A DNA stretch of 34,267 bases from Bacteriovorax sp. BSW11_IV (GCF_000447755.1 NZ_AUNE01000014.1:1-34267), one strand, 5' to 3'; shown: positions 1 through 9,091, counted from the stretch's first letter. Translations and numbers: made by a program. The notes: a model not told the origin generated them from the sequence alone.

Positions 1-1
1 A

Positions 2-118
2 AGCAAAGCATCAATTGAACGAATCAGTAAATGCCAGAATAAATATAAAGATAAACAATATTATGAGAGATTAGAAAAAACACAAAAGTGCATCAAAAGA
101 AAGTTCCTAGCTTTTTAA
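2..118 (+). CDS. C-terminal end of an unknown protein (partial)
   Basis: An open frame enters from the left edge and stops with TAA at 116-118, giving 38 residues rich in Lys, Gln and Tyr with two cysteines and ending in KRKFLAF. A possible terminator hairpin follows at 130-156. The fragment is too short to assign a family. An AT-rich sequence can stay open this long by chance, so the call is tentative. Confidence 0.4.
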   Translation, partial: SKASIERISKCQNKYKDKQYYERLEKTQKCIKRKFLAF

Positions 119-129
119 TTTTATTAAAT

Positions 130-163
130 GGTTCTAGCTCGACGTTTGTTAGAACCTTTGTTT
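130..163 (+). terminator. Possible terminator after the left-edge gene
   Basis: A 7-bp stem, GGTTCTA (130-136) with TAGAACC (150-156), is followed by a T-rich but interrupted tail. It sits 12 nt after the stop at 118. The rest of 119-283 shows nothing else I can name except the ribosome site of the next gene. Confidence 0.4.
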
Positions 164-283
164 GCGTTTGTGGTCAGATGGAATTTAAAACAGAAATCAT
201 CTCATTTTAGGATGCATTATTAGACTTGGAAAGGTAATAAGAATTTACTAAAATAAGGTCATATCTTAGTTTAAGGAACCTAA

Positions 284-2119
284 ATGAACACAAAAGCAAT
301 TGAAGCAATTTTAAATAATATGCCCGCTGATTGGTTGAAATTAACAACTCACAGATTGGATATTTATAACGAGTCTAAAGCAAAATTTGAGTTCTTGGAA
401 CATTTTGAAAATGTTCTAGGCTCAAATTCTGCTTCGTTAAAAGAAGCTTTTTCAAATCTTCCTACGGCCTATGATTATATTCGCTTGGGTCACCCTCTAT
501 CATGTGTGCTTGAGTGGGTGATTGCAGATGAGAAAAAAATTAAAGTTGAAGATGTCATATCATTTTCTTCGACGACGATGCCAATTCTTGCAGTTCTTCG
601 TTCGAATCATTTGAAGAAAATTAAAACGCAAATCGTGTTCACAAGTGAGATGCCTAAGAACTTTGATCAAAAAGTAATTCATACTGTTTATGGTTATGAG
701 TTTGAATTAATTCAAAATGCGAAAATTTCAGATTTAGAGAGTTTCAATGGCACTCGCATTGTAGTGACATCACTTTCTCAAATGATGACAGAGGTCCTGC
801 CATCAAATGCCGATTTCATCGTTGGTTTCGATTCTCACCTTGGCAGCATTATTCTTGTTAATGGTGATAAAAATAAATCATATGTCTCAGATATTCAGCA
901 CGTGAGAAGACGTGAATCTATTGCGATGACTCCTCACGATTGTATGAATGTTCTTGAAACTTTTGCAGGAAAACCTCTTTCAAGTGTTGAGACAAAACAA
1001 GCTGAGATTAACCGTGAATTTGCTCTCAAAACAATTAGAGATATTACCCACACAAAGGGGAATGCATCTCTTGGTTCAAGTGGACTCTCTGTTCAATATG
1101 CTATTATGATGGGGCTCATTGATTATGCTCTTCAAAATCATAAGGGAAAGAGTATAAAATTTGTCGTTCCTCCTAATTGCTATGGTGGAACAAATGATCA
1201 GGCAAGAAGAGTGGCCGCAAGCACTGCCAATGTCGAAATATTAGATCTTCACGTTGACGGTGGTAAAGATATGGTAACAAGTCTAGAGGGAATCTTAGAT
1301 CGAGTTGCGAATGATGATGCCATTGCATTTATCATTGCTGAAATTCCAACAAATCCAAGAGTCGAAGTTCCTGATCTTGAGAAACTGAAATTAGCTCTTG
1401 GTCGTGAGAGAAAAACAAAAGATGGAAAGATTGCAACTCTTCCTGTTTTTATTCTCGATCAAACATTTTGCCCGAACGTAAAGTTCCTGGGAGCAGGTGA
1501 CTTTTTATCTAGTGTTAAAACGATTTCATACGTGAGTGGTTCTAAATTTCCATCAGGTGGCTTATGCACTGCTGGTTATTGTGTGGCCAATGATATGGCC
1601 CTTGAACTCATGACTTTTGTGGACACTCATTTAAAACTTTGTGCTAATGAAGCAAATGACTTTCAAATTGAAGTTCTTGCAAAACAACTTCCTACTATGA
1701 ATGAGAGAATTCATCTTGCTTATAAAAATACACGTGCCTTTGTAAATCATATTCACGCTATGATGCCTGATGCGAAGATTAATTTTGTGTCAGAAGAACT
1801 TGCTGATGCTGGTTTTACGCCTTCAGTTTTCTCTCTTGATTTACCTACAAGAGGAAACACTCCTGAGGAGCGAGAAGCGTTCAAGCGTAAAATGAATTTG
1901 AAGCTGATCAATCTTATGATTCAAGAAATACCAAATGAAAGTAAGCATTGCGTGAGTTATGGGCAATTGAAGGGCTGTTATTGGACTATCCCAGCAACAT
2001 CTACTCAAGGAACGACGAAGGAAGGGGACAAGGATTACATCGTTCGTGTGGCCGTTTCTCCTGATTTCGATTTGGATCATCATAAAAACGTCTTTTCAAA
2101 ATTTTGTTCTGAATATTAA
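284..2119 (+). CDS. PLP-dependent transferase, cystathionine gamma-synthase-like, long form
   Basis: This 611-residue protein resembles the Cys/Met-metabolism PLP enzymes (fold type I) in its second part: a cofactor-phosphate-type loop SLGSSGLSVQYA near residue 265, an FILDQTF strand near 395, and SGSKFPSGG with the probable PLP-binding Lys421. That family normally runs to about 400 residues, so roughly the first 215 residues here are an extra region with no motif I recognise. The ATG is preceded by AAGGA with 6 nt spacing. A strong terminator follows, so it is probably monocistronic. The substrate cannot be told; cystathionine, methionine or homocysteine chemistry is inferred from family only. 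Confidence 0.75.
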   Translation: MNTKAIEAILNNMPADWLKLTTHRLDIYNESKAKFEFLEHFENVLGSNSASLKEAFSNLPTAYDYIRLGHPLSCVLEWVIADEKKIKVEDVISFSSTTMPILAVLRSNHLKKIKTQIVFTSEMPKNFDQKVIHTVYGYEFELIQNAKISDLESFNGTRIVVTSLSQMMTEVLPSNADFIVGFDSHLGSIILVNGDKNKSYVSDIQHVRRRESIAMTPHDCMNVLETFAGKPLSSVETKQAEINREFALKTIRDITHTKGNASLGSSGLSVQYAIMMGLIDYALQNHKGKSIKFVVPPNCYGGTNDQARRVAASTANVEILDLHVDGGKDMVTSLEGILDRVANDDAIAFIIAEIPTNPRVEVPDLEKLKLALGRERKTKDGKIATLPVFILDQTFCPNVKFLGAGDFLSSVKTISYVSGSKFPSGGLCTAGYCVANDMALELMTFVDTHLKLCANEANDFQIEVLAKQLPTMNERIHLAYKNTRAFVNHIHAMMPDAKINFVSEELADAGFTPSVFSLDLPTRGNTPEEREAFKRKMNLKLINLMIQEIPNESKHCVSYGQLKGCYWTIPATSTQGTTKEGDKDYIVRVAVSPDFDLDHHKNVFSKFCSEY

Positions 2120-2130
2120 GAACTATCTCA

Positions 2131-2166
2131 AGCAGTGACATCATTTTATTGTCACTGCTTTGTTTT
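2131..2166 (+). terminator. Strong intrinsic terminator
   Basis: A perfect 10-bp stem, AGCAGTGACA (2131-2140) with TGTCACTGCT (2150-2159), is followed by TTGTTTT. It closes the PLP enzyme gene. Confidence 0.9.
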
Positions 2167-2321
2167 AAAATCTTTAAGTACAGACCTAGTTGTCTTTAAT
2201 AATTACAGTAGTATAGGGCCGTTTATTATTTTGACACGGCGGTAGTTATTTCACTCAACCTTTATTCTCCCGCTCATAATCCCTATATTTATTTAGTACA
2301 TATAAAAATACGGAGTAGGGT

Positions 2322-3002
2322 ATGAAAGCAATTGTTCTCATTTTAATGATGTCTTTTTTTGGCCATGCAATGGCCAGCGATATTACTGTCCTCGAAGGAT
2401 CGGAAAAGAATATTGAACTTATTAAGAGAAGAATTCGCATTCATGAAGCGCAAATCCAAGGGCGCGAAAATCAAATTGAAGATTTAAAAGATATTCTCTT
2501 TGATGCAAAAAGAGATGCCTATATTGCTTCAACTTTAGGGACGACTGGTATTGCTGCTTCCTTAGGAATTGGGCTTGGTGCAATTAGTATGGGTGCGATG
2601 GGTGGTTCAACTATCATCAATTCCCTTACATCGAGTGTCGTCGTATCAGATCTTTCAGTGATTGCTAATCTTGGGGCCATCTTCGCCGTTCCTGCTACAG
2701 GAATTACCCTGGCCATAAAAGAAACTTCAAACTCGCAAGAATTAACAGAAGAAGATGAATATCAATTAAAGGCCCTATACTCTCTTTCTGAATTAGCAAA
2801 AAAGCACAAAGAGATTGATGAAAATTTTAGAGCTGAAAACGACAGCAAGTGGCACAAGCTCAAAGATATGCTTACTTTTGGTTGGCATGATGTGAATTAT
2901 GTCGAAAACACAATCAAGTTGGCCCATGCTCATATCATCTTACATAACGCTGAAGCGGCCATTTTATCTGAACTTGAAAATCATTTAGAAACGCAAAAAT
3001 AG
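2322..3002 (+). CDS. Exported protein with coiled coil and glycine-rich hydrophobic core, unknown function
   Basis: A 226-residue protein. Residues 1-18 form a signal peptide ending at AMA-SD. Residues 25-65 are heptad-like and charged (a coiled coil is likely). Residues 66-130 are a Gly/Ala/Ser-rich hydrophobic stretch long enough for two membrane passes, and the C-terminal 90 residues are charged and helical. The pattern recalls membrane-inserting or pore-forming helical proteins, but there is no motif to name a family. The ATG has GGAG 6 nt upstream. The gene stands alone between a terminator and a convergent neighbour. Confidence 0.7.
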   Translation: MKAIVLILMMSFFGHAMASDITVLEGSEKNIELIKRRIRIHEAQIQGRENQIEDLKDILFDAKRDAYIASTLGTTGIAASLGIGLGAISMGAMGGSTIINSLTSSVVVSDLSVIANLGAIFAVPATGITLAIKETSNSQELTEEDEYQLKALYSLSELAKKHKEIDENFRAENDSKWHKLKDMLTFGWHDVNYVENTIKLAHAHIILHNAEAAILSELENHLETQK

Positions 3003-3013
3003 AGGGATTCTAT

Positions 3014-3053
3014 ACTATGACCTTATTTCTTATTTTGAGTTAAGGTCATAGTA
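3014..3053. terminator. Bidirectional terminator hairpin between convergent genes
   Basis: ACTATGACCTTA (3014-3025) pairs perfectly with TAAGGTCATAGT (3041-3052). An outer T-A pair extends the stem to 13 bp. It lies between the stops at 3002 and 3066 and probably serves both strands, although neither side has a clean T run. Confidence 0.7.
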
Positions 3054-3065
3054 AGATATTAATTT

Positions 3066-3665
3066 TTAGCGATTATATTCAGGAATAAAGTAGTAACATC
3101 TAAGTGTTACATGAAATTTATTCTTTATCGCTTGTTGAGAGTCATCTAAAACAGGTGCTATGATTTCTTCTATAAGATACTTTCCAGAACTTTTCATTAC
3201 AGAAATGACATCGTATCCAAAATCAAGAACGATTCCATCTTGAATATCAACAATAGAGTTGAATGAAATTTTGATATTTGGATCAGCGTCAATATCTTCA
3301 ATTGACTTATGGTCAAAATAGCTCGGTCGTTCTCCCTTTTTTTGATATGAAGCTGCTTCATATGAAACGATGTTATTTCCAATGGGACCGACGTCCTTTG
3401 CTTTCGCTTCTCTTAAGTAGTAACCAGCGTTTGTTGGTTCATTCGGTTCGTCTTTGCTAAAGCATCGCCCCGCCCATGCTACATATATTACTTGTGATAT
3501 TTTTGGTGTCGAACCATTGCGGGCCATTTCTCCTAGAGTATCAAAGTAAGTCTGGTCTTCAATAGCGTTGCTTTTTAGTAAATCATTTTCAATTTCATTA
3601 TTTGAGTTTGCAAATGTTGAAAGAGTCCCCAGCATAATTAAAGAACTTAAAAATAATTTCTTCAT
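3066..3665 (-). CDS. Small exported protein, unknown
   Basis: A 199-residue protein. The start is placed at the ATG at 3665, which has GGGAG about 7 nt upstream and begins a good signal peptide (MKKLFLSSLIMLGTLSTFA). A longer frame upstream lacks a ribosome site. The mature part has two cysteines (GRCFSK and LRCYYF) that could form one disulphide, and ends YFIPEYNR. No family is recognised. The SD lies partly in a short hairpin (TCCCG/CGGGA, about 3674-3698). The gene is divergent from the HAD phosphatase. Confidence 0.65.
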   Translation of the reverse strand: MKKLFLSSLIMLGTLSTFANSNNEIENDLLKSNAIEDQTYFDTLGEMARNGSTPKISQVIYVAWAGRCFSKDEPNEPTNAGYYLREAKAKDVGPIGNNIVSYEAASYQKKGERPSYFDHKSIEDIDADPNIKISFNSIVDIQDGIVLDFGYDVISVMKSSGKYLIEEIIAPVLDDSQQAIKNKFHVTLRCYYFIPEYNR

Positions 3666-3806
3666 AATTAATCTCCCGTGCTTGTTGTGTTGGCGGGACA
3701 ATATATAAATTATTTACGTATTCAATTTTAATGTAATTTTTTTCATTTCGAAGTTGTGGCAAATTTGCGGCTTTTTTAATAAGTTACCGAAATTTCAACG
3801 GCAGGC

Positions 3807-3841
3807 TTTACTCCTAATAAGTCTAAAAATATAATGGGTGA
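3807..3841 (+). promoter_or_regulatory. Sigma70-type promoter for the HAD gene, likely leaderless
   Basis: TTTACT (3807-3812), a 17-bp spacer, then a perfect TATAAT (3830-3835). The expected transcription start is 5-9 nt after the -10 box, which puts it at or next to the ATG at 3842, so the mRNA would have almost no leader. Confidence 0.7.
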
Positions 3842-4540
3842 ATGAAAAATTATAGAACATATCTCTTTGATCTTGATGATACTCTTTTAAATTTTAGAGA
3901 AACGGAAAAACTTTCGTTCAAAATGACAATTGATCACATGAAAATCACCCACGATGTTAATGAGCTTTTCACATATTATAAAAGTGAAAATGAGAAATTA
4001 TGGAGTGCATTTGAGCAAGGTCTTGTCAGTAAGGATGATCTCAAAGTTCGCCGTTTTATTTTACTCTCAGAGCATTTTGGACTTAATATCGATGCAAAAA
4101 AGATGAGTGACTATTATGTTGATACCTTTCCCAACGCTGTTGTTCTTCTTGATGGAGCACTAGATGTATTAGAAGCGGCAAAGCAGCGGGGCCAAGTTGG
4201 AATCATTACAAATGGAATTGAGTATATTCAGCACAAGAGAATTGAAATTTCAGGAATCAAACAATTTGTAGATTTTGTATGTGTTTCAGAAAAATGCGGA
4301 TATCCAAAGCCTGATGAGCGTTTTTTTCAGTATACGGCAAATCACGCAAAAGATTTTTCCAAAGAGCATACTATCATCATTGGTGATCGATACGAAGCAG
4401 ATATTTTTGGTGGCCATAACTTTGGAATTGATACGTGTTGGTATAATCATGAAGGGGTAGGTGTTGAGAGACCTATTCACACTTATGAAATTCGCACACT
4501 CAGTGAACTTCACAAGATGATTCTTAAAGGGTCTAAGTAA
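3842..4540 (+). CDS. HAD-superfamily hydrolase, YjjG/YfnB-like (nucleotidase type)
   Basis: A 232-residue cytosolic phosphatase. Motif I is DLDDT with nucleophile Asp10 and acid Asp12. Motif II is ITNG near residue 128, motif III is the Lys in YPKP, and motif IV is GDRYEADI. The helical cap inserted after motif I and the overall length fit the YjjG/YfnB group, which dephosphorylates pyrimidine nucleotides or related small phosphates. The exact substrate is not readable from sequence. There is no good SD; a near-perfect promoter ends 6 nt before the ATG. The stop codon lies in the loop of its own terminator. Confidence 0.85.
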   Translation: MKNYRTYLFDLDDTLLNFRETEKLSFKMTIDHMKITHDVNELFTYYKSENEKLWSAFEQGLVSKDDLKVRRFILLSEHFGLNIDAKKMSDYYVDTFPNAVVLLDGALDVLEAAKQRGQVGIITNGIEYIQHKRIEISGIKQFVDFVCVSEKCGYPKPDERFFQYTANHAKDFSKEHTIIIGDRYEADIFGGHNFGIDTCWYNHEGVGVERPIHTYEIRTLSELHKMILKGSK

Positions 4541-4549
4541 AGACCCTTT
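4526..4549. terminator. Terminator hairpin containing the stop codon
   Basis: AAAGGGTCT (4526-4534) pairs with AGACCCTTT (4541-4549). The 6-nt loop carries the TAA of the HAD gene. slyX ends convergently at 4556, so both strands may use it. Confidence 0.75.
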
Positions 4550-4555
4550 GGACCA

Positions 4556-4762
4556 TTAATAATGAGGCGGTTTATCATCAGCGAGGGTCCTGCCTTCTTG
4601 CGCACCACCTGTAGATTGCTCTGAAAGCTCGCGTATAATATTTTTCATATGATCAATCACCATTTGTTGCTCGGCAATGACCATACTCATTTCCGAAAGC
4701 ATCTCATCTTGAAATGAAAACTTGATTTCGAGGTCACTTAATCTTTTTTCTAATTCTTCCAT
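4556..4762 (-). CDS. slyX: SlyX family protein
   Basis: A 68-residue, mostly helical protein that matches SlyX along its whole length: a start of the MEELEKRLSDLEIK type, a central heptad coiled coil with FQDEMLSEMS and IAEQQ, and the typical proline/His/Tyr end DDKPPHY. SlyX is a small cytosolic coiled-coil protein of unclear role, named for its neighbourhood with slyD in enterobacteria. No slyD is present here. The start ATG has GAGAG upstream. Confidence 0.9.
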   Translation of the reverse strand: MEELEKRLSDLEIKFSFQDEMLSEMSMVIAEQQMVIDHMKNIIRELSEQSTGGAQEGRTLADDKPPHY

Positions 4763-4901
4763 ACATATCTCTCATCTATGATCTTAGAGGTTTCTTTATC
4801 TCATGATCTTCTTTGGATGTCTTTTATAATTCTTTGATATTCCCATTGTTTCAATGTTGATTTGAGACAGGGAACTAAGAGGTCAATTTTTTTAGTATTT
4901 C

Positions 4902-4930
4902 TTGAGTTTAATTTTGTTAAAATATATTAA
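4902..4930 (+). promoter_or_regulatory. Candidate promoter for the hybrid kinase
   Basis: TTGAGT (4902-4907), 17 bp, TATTAA (4925-4930). Transcription would start near 4937. The rest of 4763-4955 is AT-rich with no other feature seen. Confidence 0.5.
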
Positions 4931-4994
4931 ATATGGGCCTTTTTAATTAAAAAAAGTGACTTTTTTACACATAGAAGGAGCGTTCAGCATTAGA

Positions 4995-7814
4995 ATGAAA
5001 TCAGCGTTGATAAAGGGGAATAAGGCCATGTTCACCAATGGTGAGGTTCGATCTGGAGGGCAGAGGTTTATCGGTAGAGTATTCTTACTGGCCATGCTTT
5101 ATTTTATATTTGGTAAGCTTGCTCTTTTGCTGGCCATCCCGCCTGGCTATGCTACCGCTGTTTGGCCGGCCGCAGGCGTAGCACTTGTCTTTGCTATGAT
5201 CTATGGCCCAATGGTTGCTATTGGTGCATCAATTGGTTCATTTCTTATAAATTTCACTGTTCCAGATTCTTCATTTAATCATCTTACTTATATAGAAATT
5301 TTGACGCCATTGATGATTTCTCTGGGCGCTGCAGGTCATGCCGTTGTTGGTAGTAAGCTTGTTTCAAAATTCACAACATATCCTAATGCAGTCGAGGCAC
5401 CAAAAGATATTGTGAAATTTTTATTCTTTGGAGGAATTCTCAGCTGTCTCATTAGTTCTGTGTGGGGGGTTTTTACTCTATATATTTTTAATTTGGTTCC
5501 TTTTAACAATTTGTTGATTAACTGGTTTACTTGGTGGGTAGGGGATACTATTGGCGTTTTACTAATGGCGCCACTTCTATTGATGTTTATTAAAAAACAT
5601 CGTGCTTTCACTTGGGTTGCAATTCCTTCTCTGGCCATTATGACTGCAACAATAATGTTGTTTTTCTTTGTCAGTAGCGTTGAACAAAGCAAACTTGATC
5701 GCAGCTTTAATAGGACTGTTTCAAAAATCTCAGATTCAGTTCAAAACTCCTTTGTAAGCTATGTGAGTGTTTTAAACTATATTAGATTATTTTTTGAAAA
5801 TTCAAGTGATGTCACTCGTGATGATTTCTCTAATTTTACAAAGAGTATTTTAAAAGATGTAAAAGGCATACAGGCCCTCGAATGGATTCCTGTTGTTAAA
5901 GGTGAAGACAAAGAAAAATTTGAAAATAAAGTAAGGGTCACTGGGTATAAAGATTTTAAAATTGTCGAGCGCAATGAACTCGGAGATGTTGTTCCCGCCA
6001 CCTACAGACATGTCTACTATCCCGTTGAGTATGTGGAGCCTATTGAAAATAATCGCAAGGCCTTTGGTTATGATCTAGGGTCAAATCTTGAAAGACTTAA
6101 AACTATATTGTTTGCATTTGAATCTAAAGAGCTAACATCGACAAACCCTGTTTCGTTATTGCAGATGAAAAGTAACGGAACAGGACTTATTATGTTCAAC
6201 CCTGTGTTCGATGATCATTCACAGAGAAAAGGGCTTGTTGCAGGTGTTTTTGATATTAGAGATATTGTAAGTACAAATCTTAAGGAATCAGACTTTTCAG
6301 ATTTGCAGTTTTTTCTCTACGAGAATGCTCTTGAAAATCCTGATAATAAAAAACTAATTTACGCCAGTAATAGCGAGTCAAACGAAACTGCGCAAGAGAG
6401 TTGGAATAGTGCCAAGGAGAATTTAAAAGGTGAGAGCTCTTTTAATTTGGCCAATAAAAGATGGACAATCAGAGTTGTGAAATCGGCCCAAAGTGTTCTT
6501 GCTAATAAGTCATGGAGTACATGGTTCTTCTTGGCCGGTGGATTAATGTTCACAGTTCTTATACAGATTGTTCTTCTGACAACGACTGGACGTGAAAATC
6601 AAATTGCAAGAGTCGTTAAAGAAAAAACCAGAGAGCTCATTCATGCAAACGAAGAAATCGGGCGTATGTCTAAAGTGAAATCGCAGTTTTTTGCAAATAT
6701 GAGTCATGAGATTAGAACACCGCTAAACGGTATTATCGGTATGACTGAGCTTATGATTCAATCTAAGAATCTCGACTATGAAAATATGCGTTTTGCAAAT
6801 ATTATCAAAGACTGTTCTCATGGGCTTCTTACAATTATTAATGATATCCTCGATTTTTCAAAAATAAGTTCAGGTAAATTGAAACTAGAAAAAAGAAGTT
6901 TCTCTCTAGAAAGTATGATTGATGGGGTTCTCAGTTTATTTGAAGGCCAAGCGAAAATGAGAAACGTTCAAATTAGCTATTATATTAATAAGGATGTTCC
7001 CCATTTTATTATTACTGATGAGATTAGACTACGCCAAATCTTAACCAATTTAGTAGGTAACGCAGTAAAGTTTACGAGTGAAGGCGAGGTGAAAATTGAA
7101 GTCTCTGCAATGAAAAAAGATATGAAAGATATTGAATTGAACTTTCACGTTAGAGATTCAGGGATTGGTATTTCAAAAAATGTATTATCGAATATATTTG
7201 ACTCGTTTACTCAGGCCGATGCCTCTACAACAAGAAGATTTGGAGGAACTGGTCTGGGGCTTTCAATTTCTAAGAATCTAGTAGAACTTCTGGGTGGGAA
7301 AATTGGTGTTGAAAGTCAGATCGGGCAAGGGAGTCATTTTTATTTTTCTATCATAGCGCATGAAGGTGAAAATGGCGCGAAGACAGTTGAAGATGCTGTT
7401 GTAGAACTCTCGACGACATTTTCTTCTAAGTACCCATTGCGCATATTAGTTGTTGAAGACAATCCTATAAATCAGAAATTGGCGCTGATTATTTTGGAGA
7501 AATTTGGATATAAAGTTGATCTTGCTAATAATGGGCAAGAGTCCATAGAGGCCGCTGCCTATAAAGATTTCGATCTTATTCTCATGGATATGCAGATGCC
7601 CATTGTTGATGGGGTAGAGGCCACAAAAATTATTCGTAGCAGATTCCCTGAAAAAAATATGCAGATCTATGCCATGACGGCCAACGCTTTCCCAGAAGAT
7701 AAGCAAAAATGTTTTGATGCGGGGATGGATGGTTTTGTGGCAAAACCTATTACTATCAAGGAAATACAGAATATTCTGATTTCAGTATATGAAAAAAAAG
7801 AACCTAATGCGTGA
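4995..7814 (+). CDS. Hybrid sensor histidine kinase (MASE1-CHASE-HisKA-HATPase-REC)
   Basis: About 939 residues. An N-terminal MASE1-type integral-membrane sensor (many hydrophobic segments, with PPGYATAVWPAAGVAL) is followed by a periplasmic CHASE domain (ALEWIPVV, GYDLGSN) and a further membrane span. Then come HisKA with H-box NMSHEIRTPLNG (His571), HATPase_c with N, G1 (DSGIGI) and G2 (GGTGLGLS) boxes, and a C-terminal receiver with Asp865 in LILMDMQMP. All phosphorelay residues are present. Start choice: the ATG at 4995 follows GAAGGAG at a long 14 nt; the ATG at 5028 follows AGGGG at 9 nt and is equally possible; a GTG at 4956 lacks a ribosome site. The relay partner is not in the window. 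Confidence 0.9.
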   Translation: MKSALIKGNKAMFTNGEVRSGGQRFIGRVFLLAMLYFIFGKLALLLAIPPGYATAVWPAAGVALVFAMIYGPMVAIGASIGSFLINFTVPDSSFNHLTYIEILTPLMISLGAAGHAVVGSKLVSKFTTYPNAVEAPKDIVKFLFFGGILSCLISSVWGVFTLYIFNLVPFNNLLINWFTWWVGDTIGVLLMAPLLLMFIKKHRAFTWVAIPSLAIMTATIMLFFFVSSVEQSKLDRSFNRTVSKISDSVQNSFVSYVSVLNYIRLFFENSSDVTRDDFSNFTKSILKDVKGIQALEWIPVVKGEDKEKFENKVRVTGYKDFKIVERNELGDVVPATYRHVYYPVEYVEPIENNRKAFGYDLGSNLERLKTILFAFESKELTSTNPVSLLQMKSNGTGLIMFNPVFDDHSQRKGLVAGVFDIRDIVSTNLKESDFSDLQFFLYENALENPDNKKLIYASNSESNETAQESWNSAKENLKGESSFNLANKRWTIRVVKSAQSVLANKSWSTWFFLAGGLMFTVLIQIVLLTTTGRENQIARVVKEKTRELIHANEEIGRMSKVKSQFFANMSHEIRTPLNGIIGMTELMIQSKNLDYENMRFANIIKDCSHGLLTIINDILDFSKISSGKLKLEKRSFSLESMIDGVLSLFEGQAKMRNVQISYYINKDVPHFIITDEIRLRQILTNLVGNAVKFTSEGEVKIEVSAMKKDMKDIELNFHVRDSGIGISKNVLSNIFDSFTQADASTTRRFGGTGLGLSISKNLVELLGGKIGVESQIGQGSHFYFSIIAHEGENGAKTVEDAVVELSTTFSSKYPLRILVVEDNPINQKLALIILEKFGYKVDLANNGQESIEAAAYKDFDLILMDMQMPIVDGVEATKIIRSRFPEKNMQIYAMTANAFPEDKQKCFDAGMDGFVAKPITIKEIQNILISVYEKKEPNA

Positions 7815-7882
7815 AGTCTAAATAAAGGATCATTTTTTTTCACGAATCCTTACAAAGAAATCACAAGATGCCGCTAGCAAGG

Positions 7883-7931
7883 CCTCACTTTTTCGTTTAT
7901 ATTTTACTTCAGTATAAAATAAAAAGTGAGG
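7883..7931 (+). promoter_or_regulatory. Inverted repeat whose 3' arm holds the SD of the DegT gene
   Basis: CCTCACTTTTT (7883-7893) is a perfect reverse complement of AAAAAGTGAGG (7921-7931); 27 nt lie between. The 3' arm contains the GTGAGG ribosome site. The spacer holds a -10-like TATAAA (7913-7918) and a second nested pair, ATTTTA/TAAAAT. It may be an RNA hairpin that hides the SD in transcripts coming from upstream, or a DNA operator around a local promoter. Confidence 0.6.
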
Positions 7932-7937
7932 ACATAT

Positions 7938-9062
7938 ATGTCAGTAGAACAAGTTCCTTTTATTACACTTAACCGTTTTGAAGATGGCTTTAGAGATACA
8001 TTCCTTGAAGGCGTTGCAAAACTTTTTGATAATACTCAATTTGTAGGTGGTCCAGTTGTTGGTGAGGTTGAGCAAAAACTTTCTAAGCAAACTGGTGCAA
8101 AATATGTTGTTGGTTGTGCAAACGGTACAGATGCAATTCAAATTGCTCTAAGAGCTGTTGGTGTAGATAAGAACGATGTTGTTTTAGTTCCTGATATGAC
8201 TTTTTGGGCAACATTTGAGGCGGTGGTAAACGTAGGGGCAAACCCTGCAACAGTAGACGTTAATCGTGAAACTCTTCACTGGGATGTTGAAACTTTTACA
8301 TCGGCCATCGAAAAATTTAAGCCAAAGGCCGCTATCATGGTTCACCTTTATGGGTGGGGTTGTCCTGATACAATGCTTATTAGAAAGGCCGCTAAAGATG
8401 CTGGAGTTATTCTTATCGAAGACGGTGCCCAGTGCTACGGTACAAAAGTAGATGGTGAGTCGATCTTAGGATCTGCCTATATTTCAACGACAAGCTTTTA
8501 CCCTGCAAAAGTACTTGGGGCCTCTGGTGATGCTGGTGCGATTTTCACAAATGATGAAAAACTAAGCGTTGTTTGTCGTCAACTTGTGAACCACGGTAGA
8601 ACTGATCACTATTCTCATGGTCTTATTGGTTGGAACTCGAGAATTGGTGCTTATGAATCACTATTTTTAAATCTATCACTAGATCATATCGACGCAAGAC
8701 TAGAAAGCAGACGCAAGGCCGTTGATTATTACGTAAAGCATCTAGAAGGTCTTCCTTTAAAAATTGTTACTTCTAAAGATCATGTTCATGAAAATGGATA
8801 CTGTTCTGTAGGTTTAATTGATCCAGCATTAAGACCTGCTCTAATTGAATCTTTAAAGGCCGCTAAGGTTGGGTACGGGACAATTTATCCAGGCGCAATG
8901 AGTTTACAAAGCGGAGCTAAAGATCATCTTGTAGGAAAAATTGATTTTGGAAATGCTCACTACATTTCACAAGCAGTTCTTAATCTTCCATGTTTTGCTT
9001 ATATTACAGAAGAAGAATTAAAATACGTTGTTGATGTTGTAAAAAAACACTTTCAAAAATAA
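7938..9062 (+). CDS. DegT/DnrJ/EryC1/StrS family aminotransferase
   Basis: A 374-residue PLP enzyme of the sugar-aminotransferase family, which aminates keto-sugars (often nucleotide-linked) for surface glycans or other products. Visible features are the FVGGPVVGEVEQ start, GCANGTDAIQIAL (cofactor phosphate contact), IEDGAQCYG (Asp stacking on PLP), and SFYPAKVLGASGDAG with PLP Lys191 and the family's gly-rich loop. Length is normal. The ATG at 7938 has GTGAGG 6 nt upstream; a GTG 12 nt earlier overlaps that SD and is unlikely. It has its own terminator and no sugar-pathway neighbours, so the substrate is unknown. Confidence 0.9.
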   Translation: MSVEQVPFITLNRFEDGFRDTFLEGVAKLFDNTQFVGGPVVGEVEQKLSKQTGAKYVVGCANGTDAIQIALRAVGVDKNDVVLVPDMTFWATFEAVVNVGANPATVDVNRETLHWDVETFTSAIEKFKPKAAIMVHLYGWGCPDTMLIRKAAKDAGVILIEDGAQCYGTKVDGESILGSAYISTTSFYPAKVLGASGDAGAIFTNDEKLSVVCRQLVNHGRTDHYSHGLIGWNSRIGAYESLFLNLSLDHIDARLESRRKAVDYYVKHLEGLPLKIVTSKDHVHENGYCSVGLIDPALRPALIESLKAAKVGYGTIYPGAMSLQSGAKDHLVGKIDFGNAHYISQAVLNLPCFAYITEEELKYVVDVVKKHFQK

Positions 9063-9064
9063 TT

Positions 9065-9091
9065 AAAGGGACCACAAAGGTCCCTTTTTTT
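9065..9091. terminator. Strong intrinsic terminator
   Basis: AAAGGGACC (9065-9073) pairs with GGTCCCTTT (9079-9087) and runs into a T stretch. It closes the DegT gene, and the T-rich complement suggests use by the convergent flavoprotein gene too. Confidence 0.9.

Noticed and set aside
3666-3701. Upstream extension of the exported protein at 3066-3665
   Set aside because: It would bury a good signal peptide and lacks an SD; the ATG at 3665 has GGGAG.
4956-4994. GTG-started N-terminal extension of the hybrid kinase
   Set aside because: No ribosome site before the GTG; the downstream ATGs have purine-rich sites and the membrane domain begins after them.
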